Source: Deinococcus sp. AB2017081
GTDB lineage: Bacteria; Deinococcota; Deinococci; Deinococcales; Deinococcaceae
Assembly: GCF_034440735.1 (NCBI RefSeq)
Contig: NZ_CP140101.1
Location: 1-33,628 of the forward strand
Direction: 5' to 3'
Length of the DNA stretch: 33,628 bases
Each line of letters opens with the position of its first letter. Position 1 is the first letter of the stretch. A model generated the notes under the pieces. That model ran no database searches. It was not told where the DNA came from and was given only the letters and a program-made list of their open reading frames with translations. The position numbers and the translations under genes were made by a program. Of this stretch, positions 28,431 to 33,628 are shown in pieces.

Positions 28431-30266
28431 ATGAAACGAGGACTGACAACAGTTCTGCTGATTCTGGCCGTCCTGCTGGCTGGGGGCTGGCTGTACTACG
28501 AGGCGGCCCTGCCGGCCGTGAAGCAGGTCGTACGGTACGAACAGTCGATGGTCAGCAGGCGCTGGCCGGCGGCCCTGGGTGACCGATCACTGCGGGGGGT
28601 GATGTTGTTCGCGAGGTGCAGCCTCGACCGTGAATGCGGCCGCATGCTCAACGTGGCGCTGCCCATCCTGTTGAAGCCCCACGTTCAGCCTTGGGGATTG
28701 CTGCCCAGCCTGGTGGCGCTGGCAGGTGCGCTGTACATGGCCGTCAGTGGCCGCCGTGGTCGGCTCTACACCGGCACCTGGGCGACCTGGTCGCAGATCC
28801 GCGCCATCGCCGTCCGTTTCCCCACTCGGCACCGGGGAACGATCATGCTGGCCGCCCGATCCCCCAGGCAGCGGCAGTTTCTCAGTGTGCGTGCTGGCCA
28901 GCGTGGACGGCGCGAGCGTGGACACGTGCTGGTCGTCGGGCCGAGCCGGAGCGGCAAATCGTTGCTCCTGCTGGCGAACCTGCTGTCGTGGAGGCATTCC
29001 ATGATCGTCCTGGACGTCAAGCCTGAATTGCATGCCCTGAGCAGTGGCAGCCGGCAGCATCTGGGCCCCGTGTACGTGCTCAGCCCGGAGGGAATCGGTG
29101 ACCAGTACGATCCCTACCCCGACCTGCTGACCTCGCCGGAGCACCTCCTCAGCGTGGCGCAACACATGGCCGGCGTGCGCAACGAGAGGGAGAAGATCTT
29201 TGCCGAACGCGCGGCTTTTGGGATCGCGGCGCTGCTGCGTGCTGCCCAGGTGCAGGGCGTGCCGACCCTGCTGTACATCGCGTCGGTGGTGCAGGGGCAG
29301 GGACTGGCCGAATACGTGCACGCCCTACGCAGCCTGTCCGACGTCCAGGTGCATGCCCATCTTGCCGGCTTTCTGGGCTACAGCCCTGCCCGATACGCTC
29401 CGGACGGCGAGCAAGACCGCTTTCTGATGTCGTGCTGGGGCACGATGCTGACCCGCCTGCAGCCGTACCTCACGCCCGGCGTGCTGGCGATGACCAGCGC
29501 CAGATCGTTCGATCCGGCTGACCTGCGCCAGGCAACGGTCACCGTGTACCTCCAGTTCCGCGAGGACAGCCTCTCGGCAACGCGGCCCGTGTTTGACCTG
29601 CTGGTGCAGGGGTTGATGCGCGGTGCGGTTCGTGGGTACGACCAGTTGAGTGACCAGGATCCGGAGCCACTCCTCCTCGCGATCGACGAGGGCGGCGCGG
29701 TGCCGATCCCGAACCTGCCGGATTTCATCGCCCTGGCCGCCAGCCGGGAGATCAGCATCATGTTGTACGTGCAGTCTCTGTCGCACCTGCAGCGCGCCTA
29801 CGGTGAGGCCGACACCGAGATCATCCTGGACAACATGCACCATCAGGTGTACTACCCGCCGCGCGGCGCGAAGACCCTCCAGATGGTCAGCAACCTGAGC
29901 GGCCGCATGTCCGTCGACGAGGAGCGGGTCACTGAGGGGCGAGGTGGGCAGACCTCGGTGAGCCGGGGTGAGCGGGATCGGCCGCTGGTGACGCCGGACG
30001 AACTCCGCAAATTCCCAGCGGATACGGTGGTGGTGGTCAGTGATGACCTTCCGCTCATCAAGGCGACGCGGGTCGAGTACTTCCAGCATCCGCGTATGCG
30101 TGGCCTGCTGGATCCGGATCTCTTCCCGCCGTTGCCGATTGCCCCCCTGGTCATCAACGAGGACTTGGGAGAAGCAGCGGTGATCACGAAAGCGTCCTTG
30201 CCTACCTCTAAGGCTAAAGACACTGCCCCAGTTGACTGGCAGAAATATGAGGATATCGACGACTGA
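28431..30266 (+). CDS. Type IV coupling protein (VirD4/TraG/TraD family ATPase), 611 aa (copy 2)
   Basis: Identical to 11613-13448. The true start is the ATG at 28431 behind GGAGAGG; an upstream in-frame extension to 28203 exists only because of the relaxase frameshift and should be ignored. Confidence 0.9.
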   Translation: MKRGLTTVLLILAVLLAGGWLYYEAALPAVKQVVRYEQSMVSRRWPAALGDRSLRGVMLFARCSLDRECGRMLNVALPILLKPHVQPWGLLPSLVALAGALYMAVSGRRGRLYTGTWATWSQIRAIAVRFPTRHRGTIMLAARSPRQRQFLSVRAGQRGRRERGHVLVVGPSRSGKSLLLLANLLSWRHSMIVLDVKPELHALSSGSRQHLGPVYVLSPEGIGDQYDPYPDLLTSPEHLLSVAQHMAGVRNEREKIFAERAAFGIAALLRAAQVQGVPTLLYIASVVQGQGLAEYVHALRSLSDVQVHAHLAGFLGYSPARYAPDGEQDRFLMSCWGTMLTRLQPYLTPGVLAMTSARSFDPADLRQATVTVYLQFREDSLSATRPVFDLLVQGLMRGAVRGYDQLSDQDPEPLLLAIDEGGAVPIPNLPDFIALAASREISIMLYVQSLSHLQRAYGEADTEIILDNMHHQVYYPPRGAKTLQMVSNLSGRMSVDEERVTEGRGGQTSVSRGERDRPLVTPDELRKFPADTVVVVSDDLPLIKATRVEYFQHPRMRGLLDPDLFPPLPIAPLVINEDLGEAAVITKASLPTSKAKDTAPVDWQKYEDIDD

Positions 30267-30277
30267 CCTGACCTGAC

Positions 30278-30515
30278 TTACTCCAAGGCCGTCACATAGG
30301 CTCGCGCAGCCTCCAGGGCGGCCTTGTCGCTGTCGATCTCAAGTTCACTGAATGCCAGCGGGGTGATAATCCTCGCCGTTCACCTCCAGAAAGTACTTCT
30401 CCTCTCTAGCTTGCTCGAAGGGACTTCCTGGAAGGGCACGCGACGTCATCTCGACTGCTCCTACCTTGACACTATGGCGGTTGAGGATGCCCTGCCAGAT
30501 CACACGCTCGCTCAT
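30278..30515 (-). pseudogene. Hypothetical 79-aa gene, frameshifted in this copy
   Basis: Same gene as the intact 13460-13699. Two bases (TG of a GTGTG run) are missing near 30364, so the frame is lost about 50 residues in, giving an early stop at about 30345. Probably a sequence error. Confidence 0.65.
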
Positions 30516-30595
30516 GAAAACAGCCTGCCACAGCAGCCTCAACTAAATCTGTCACGAAGCCTGACTGGTCAATTCAATCGTATCCAGTACCCGAT

Positions 30596-30799
30596 GTGGT
30601 GAATCTGGTGCGCTACACAGAGGCCGTGAAGAAACAACACCACCCCCCGCGTCCCATCAGTGGCAATCCAGATCTGGTCATCACGATCCGCCACGATCCG
30701 GCAGCAAGCCGGCGGCTCAGAGAGATTGTGCTTGCTGCCTCCGGGCGTGCCCGGGCAGTCCAGGCCAGTCGAGCCCCCAGTCCGGAAGAGAAGCAGTGA
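30596..30799 (+). CDS. Hypothetical small basic protein, 67 aa (copy 2)
   Basis: Identical to 13780-13983; function unknown, GTG start. Confidence 0.5.
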   Translation: MVNLVRYTEAVKKQHHPPRPISGNPDLVITIRHDPAASRRLREIVLAASGRARAVQASRAPSPEEKQ

Positions 30800-30905
30800 C
30801 CACGCCGAGCCTCCGATCCAGATCGGCACCCTGACGATCACCCGCCAGCCGGACGCAAAACGCCGGGCCGCGCTGATTACACTGATTCAAGGCAAGCCGC
30901 GGTAA
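30796..30905 (+). pseudogene. Very small coupled ORF, frameshifted in this copy
   Basis: Same ORF as 13980-14090. A run of three C is only two here (30805-30806), shifting the frame after the third codon. Probably a sequence error. Confidence 0.4.
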
Positions 30906-30926
30906 CACGGTAGCTACGATGGAACC

Positions 30927-31250
30927 ATGAGCCTTGCCTACGCACGAGAGAAGTTTTCCGTCGCCCGCTACACCCTGGCCAGTGGAACTGGCCGAATTCA
31001 AGAGCGTCTCCGGGATGCCTGGGTCTACAGCCTCATAAATGTCATGCCAGAGCGTGATCTTCCACAGAAGCACCTTAGAGCAGAGTTTGAGCAGCACGCT
31101 GCACGCATCACTAGTGGGATACCTGTAGGACAGGAGGGAACCATCGCTGCGTACATCAATACGCTCTCAGACGAAGAAGCCCAGGAAGAAGCTGTCTGGA
31201 TCCTGAGTTTCATCCATCAGATAGCTGATGACGGGGACGAGGAGAACTGA
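30927..31250 (+). CDS. Hypothetical helical protein, 107 aa, leaderless (copy 2)
   Basis: Identical to 14112-14435. TACGAT at 30915-30920 lies 6 bases before the ATG. Acidic C-terminus, function unknown. Confidence 0.6.
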   Translation: MSLAYAREKFSVARYTLASGTGRIQERLRDAWVYSLINVMPERDLPQKHLRAEFEQHAARITSGIPVGQEGTIAAYINTLSDEEAQEEAVWILSFIHQIADDGDEEN

Positions 31251-31265
31251 CGGACTCCCGCGACA

Positions 31266-31664
31266 TCAGACGTCCTGACGCCCAGCAGCCTTCAGGTAGG
31301 CGATCAGGGCGGCCTCGACCACATCCCCAAGGGTCATGCCCTGCAGACCAGCAACGCCAGCAGCAGCGCGCTTGAGCTCCGGCCGGATCCGGACGTTGAG
31401 CTGCTCTCGAGGAACGTCCGTGCGCCTCGGTAGGGTCGTGTCTGCGCCCGCCGCACGCCGTCCACGCTGCTGGGGTGGCAGGGCGTAGGCCTCTGGGTTG
31501 CGCAGCGCATCTGTTGCCGGGGTAGCCGGTAGAGCAGGCGATGCCGTGACTTCCGGCACTGCTAGCACTTCCGGCTGTACTGGTATGGCTTGCGGCACCT
31601 GCTCCACTGGTGCTGCTGGTGCGCTGCTTGTGGCGTAGTCGAAGCGGCCCTTGCGGCGGGTCAC
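31266..31664 (-). CDS. RHH centromere-binding partition protein (ParG/ParB-like), 132 aa (copy 2)
   Basis: Identical to 14451-14849. Flexible Ala/Pro-rich tail and a C-terminal ribbon-helix-helix; GTGA overlap with parA. Confidence 0.75.
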   Translation of the reverse strand: MTRRKGRFDYATSSAPAAPVEQVPQAIPVQPEVLAVPEVTASPALPATPATDALRNPEAYALPPQQRGRRAAGADTTLPRRTDVPREQLNVRIRPELKRAAAGVAGLQGMTLGDVVEAALIAYLKAAGRQDV

Positions 31665-32260
31665 GAGCGCACCTCTGCGGCCAGGCTGACCACATCCGCC
31701 CAGGCCTCGCCTGCTCGCTCATCCCGGACGTCGCGCACCAGTCCCCCTTGCTCTGCCGCGCGCTCGTGGGCCGTGTAGCGCCGTACGACGGTCTCGCAGC
31801 AGTTCACGCCTGCCGCGCGCAGCGCGTCCCGCGCGTCGTGGCCCACGCGACCCACTGGCGGCACCTTGGTCAGCACGACGCGGACCGCATGAAGGTCACC
31901 GCCCGCCTGCAGTTGCCGCCATAGGTTCAAGGTGCTCTGGATCTCGAGACGCGACACGCCGCAGGGGATCAGCACCTGGTCGAAGGTGGCGGCCAGCTCA
32001 AGAAGATCCTCTACCTCCGGGCGGCCCTCGCTGTCCACTACCAGGAAGTCTGGTTTGCCCACACCCTGGGCGGCCTGCTCTGGAGAAAGCACCGTGAAGG
32101 GCACCGGTGCCAGCTCAGCCCACTGGAGGCAGGAGCGCACGCGGCGATCCTCGTCGACCAGCGTGACCCGCCTCTGGTCAGCCAGGGCACCGGCGAGATT
32201 GAAGGCCAGAGTGCTCTTGCCGACGCCGCCCTTCTCTGAAGTGACTGCGATCCGTCTCAT
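31661..32260 (-). CDS. parA: ParA-family partition ATPase, 199 aa (copy 2)
   Basis: Identical to 14846-15445. Deviant Walker A KGGVGKS at residues 10-16; leaderless start at ATG 32260. Confidence 0.88.
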   Translation of the reverse strand: MRRIAVTSEKGGVGKSTLAFNLAGALADQRRVTLVDEDRRVRSCLQWAELAPVPFTVLSPEQAAQGVGKPDFLVVDSEGRPEVEDLLELAATFDQVLIPCGVSRLEIQSTLNLWRQLQAGGDLHAVRVVLTKVPPVGRVGHDARDALRAAGVNCCETVVRRYTAHERAAEQGGLVRDVRDERAGEAWADVVSLAAEVRS

Positions 32261-32283
32261 GCTCAGGAGCATAAGCGAGTCAG

Positions 32284-32329
32284 AGACGGTGTAGACGGTG
32301 TGCTAGTAGTGCTAGCAGTGAAAGCACTA
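32284..32329. repeat. Candidate partition site upstream of parA (copy 2)
   Basis: Tandem AGACGGTGT repeats (32284-32301), the 18-base element (32301-32318) and the TAGTGCT / AGCACTA inverted pair (32307-32313 / 32323-32329). Same as 15469-15514. Confidence 0.6.
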
Positions 32330-32374
32330 ATAATTTGAGCCACATTATGACCGGAATAGGTCTAAAGTCTCTAC

Positions 32375-33370
32375 ATGTCCGTTAACGGCGTCGACATTGA
32401 CCTAGAAGATTTTAGCAGCGTCAATTTGAATAGTCACAGATTTCTTCTTCTTGGAAATGGTTTTTCCATTGGAGTAGATCGAGGTTTTTCTTATGGGAGC
32501 TTATATACTGCAGCTCAGGCTAAAGGATTATTGAAACAGAAGGAGATGGAGCTTTTTAGTTCTTTTAATACAACTGATTTTGAGTATCTTCTTCGTAAAC
32601 TCTCTCAAGCTTCAACTGTCAATAAAATTCTAGATATCGATCATATGACACCACAAACTAAGTATAATCTGATCAAAAATTCGCTGATTGGATCGGTGAA
32701 TCATGTCCATCCCCAATTAGCGACTTTAAATAGGGATTGGCTGGAATCGGCTTCAGAGTTCTTGGCAAAAATGCACTCCGTTTTTTCACTAAATTACGAT
32801 CTTCTAATTTATTGGATCGCAGCATATAAAAATTTTGACGGATTTACTGACTACTTTTGGGCAGGAAAGCTAAATTTTGACCCGACTGATACCGTTTTAT
32901 GGTATCAAGGAAAGACTCAACTTTACTACCCGCATGGAGCATTATTTATATACGAGGATAATAACGGCGACATATACAAAGTGAGAAATTCTGACAAGTC
33001 TGTTCTTGAAAGGATTGGAGAATATTTAGCAGACTATAGTATTCCTATATTTGTCTCAGAAGGAACCTCAGACGAAAAGCTTAGGAAAATAAAAACTAAC
33101 CTATATCTATCATTTGCTTACAAAAGAATCAAAGAATGTAAGAACGGATTAATAGTGTTCGGTACATCTCTATCAAGCCAAGATGCACATATTGTCAAAG
33201 CTATATCCGAATCTGCTGTTGATAGAATTGCGTTTGGTATATACGTAGGTAGCAAAGATCCATTTGAAGTTGAGAGTGAAAAGGCTCGAGTAAAGGTGTT
33301 ATTTAAGGATAAGAAAATTACATGGACTTTCTTTGATTCTAGTACGTGTCCATTAGCCTACCCCGGCTGA
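32375..33370 (+). CDS. SIR2-like protein (DUF4917 type), candidate defence NADase, 331 aa (copy 2)
   Basis: Identical to 15560-16555. AT-rich cargo gene with SIR2-like motifs (GNGFS, LNYD, YPHG, FGTSLSSQDAHI) and a leaderless start (TAAAGT at 32363-32368). Confidence 0.78.
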   Translation: MSVNGVDIDLEDFSSVNLNSHRFLLLGNGFSIGVDRGFSYGSLYTAAQAKGLLKQKEMELFSSFNTTDFEYLLRKLSQASTVNKILDIDHMTPQTKYNLIKNSLIGSVNHVHPQLATLNRDWLESASEFLAKMHSVFSLNYDLLIYWIAAYKNFDGFTDYFWAGKLNFDPTDTVLWYQGKTQLYYPHGALFIYEDNNGDIYKVRNSDKSVLERIGEYLADYSIPIFVSEGTSDEKLRKIKTNLYLSFAYKRIKECKNGLIVFGTSLSSQDAHIVKAISESAVDRIAFGIYVGSKDPFEVESEKARVKVLFKDKKITWTFFDSSTCPLAYPG

Positions 33371-33448
33371 CCTATTTAAGATCATCCCTTTCCCCCATTG
33401 CCCCCGTTCCGCCTGACGTGTTGCGCGGGGGTTTTGCATGCTGAGCCC

Positions 33449-33628
33449 ATGCCCACACTCACGGACATAGAGGAGCGGCAGCGCGCCGTTCTCGACCTAC
33501 TGCTGGACGAACGCGACTTGCGCCGCCTGCTGGAGTCTCGTCAGACAAGGCTGACCGAGTTGCTACCGGGGGATCCTGTGCGCTCAGAGCTGGAAGCCTC
33601 TACGAGCGCCCTGTCCACGCTCCTGCGA
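33449..33628 (+). CDS. Helical protein, 5' part cut by window edge
   Basis: The first 60 codons of the 134-aa protein that is complete at 16634-17038. The frame runs off the end of the window and continues in frame at base 1, as expected for a circular molecule. Confidence 0.75.
   Translation, partial: MPTLTDIEERQRAVLDLLLDERDLRRLLESRQTRLTELLPGDPVRSELEASTSALSTLLR

Larger units (their letters stand above)
16814..33628. repeat. Plasmid unit, copy 2 (16,815 bp)
   Basis: Second head-to-tail copy. The positional offset to copy 1 moves from +16813 to +16819 over the first 1.2 kb as copy 1 loses bases, stays +16819 to the relaxase gene, then falls to +16815. Copy 2 lacks one C at 28250-28252, two bases (TG) near 30364 and one C at 30805-30806, which break the relaxase, a 79-aa gene and a 36-aa ORF. 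Copy 2 should be preferred as reference for the genes at 16634-18487. Restoring all gaps gives 16,819 bp for both copies. Confidence 0.97.

Noticed and set aside
28203..30266. A 687-codon frame joining the relaxase region to the coupling protein
   Set aside because: It arises only from the single-base deletion at 28250. Copy 1 separates the two genes cleanly.
1..33628. CRISPR array, tRNA, rRNA or insertion sequence
   Set aside because: No regularly spaced short repeats, cloverleaf-like segments, rRNA stretches or transposase-like proteins were seen on either strand by eye. The only large repeat is the dimer itself.

Overview
The window is one circular plasmid of about 16.8 kb written out twice, head to tail. 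Bases 1-16813 (copy 1) and 16814-33628 (copy 2) are the same unit. The last base of copy 2 joins directly to the first base of copy 1, so the record is exactly two turns of a circle with nothing left over. The copies differ only at seven small places. Copy 1 is short by 6 bases in total and copy 2 by 4, so both reduce to the same 16,819-bp consensus. Copy 1 damages three genes near its start (a winged-helix protein, a small HTH protein and a coiled-coil protein). Copy 2 damages three others (the relaxase, a 79-aa protein and a 36-aa ORF). Each damaged gene is intact in the other copy, which points to a dimer contig with residual deletion errors rather than biological divergence.

Host: the DNA is GC-rich. 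Several genes start with a TANNNT hexamer exactly 6 bases before the ATG and no Shine-Dalgarno, the arrangement of leaderless mRNAs typical of Deinococcus. A Deinococcus or related host is an inference, not proven. No rRNA, tRNA, CRISPR array or transposase was seen.

Layout of one unit (copy 1 positions unless stated). (i) A plus-strand cluster of five small genes, intact at 16634-18487: a helical protein, a winged-helix protein, a small HTH protein, a 65-aa protein and a 237-aa coiled-coil protein, followed by a 63-aa ORF and a terminator. (ii) A minus-strand run from 8255 down to 2268: XRE antitoxin, RelE/ParE toxin, winged-helix protein, excisionase-like HTH, two unknowns, a 924-aa primase-helicase (the probable replication protein), a TubC_N-like/zinc protein, an unknown, and a second small HTH protein. 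The last seven genes are linked by 4-base or back-to-back start/stop junctions. (iii) A divergent plus-strand pair of unknowns at 8399-9330 with a sigma70-like promoter and a strong terminator, then a leaderless 98-aa gene. (iv) A noncoding segment with a long hairpin (candidate oriT), followed by a mobilization block: membrane protein, MobC-like RHH protein, minimal relaxase and VirD4/TraG-type coupling protein (10042-13448). (v) Small unknown genes at 13460-14435. (vi) A partition operon on the minus strand, ParA and an RHH centromere-binding protein (15445-14451), with repeats upstream. (vii) An AT-rich SIR2-like (DUF4917-type) gene at 15560-16555, out of character with its neighbours and a candidate defence cargo gene.

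Together these give a self-replicating, partitioned, TA-stabilised and probably mobilizable plasmid. It has no type IV secretion channel of its own and carries one likely imported cargo gene.
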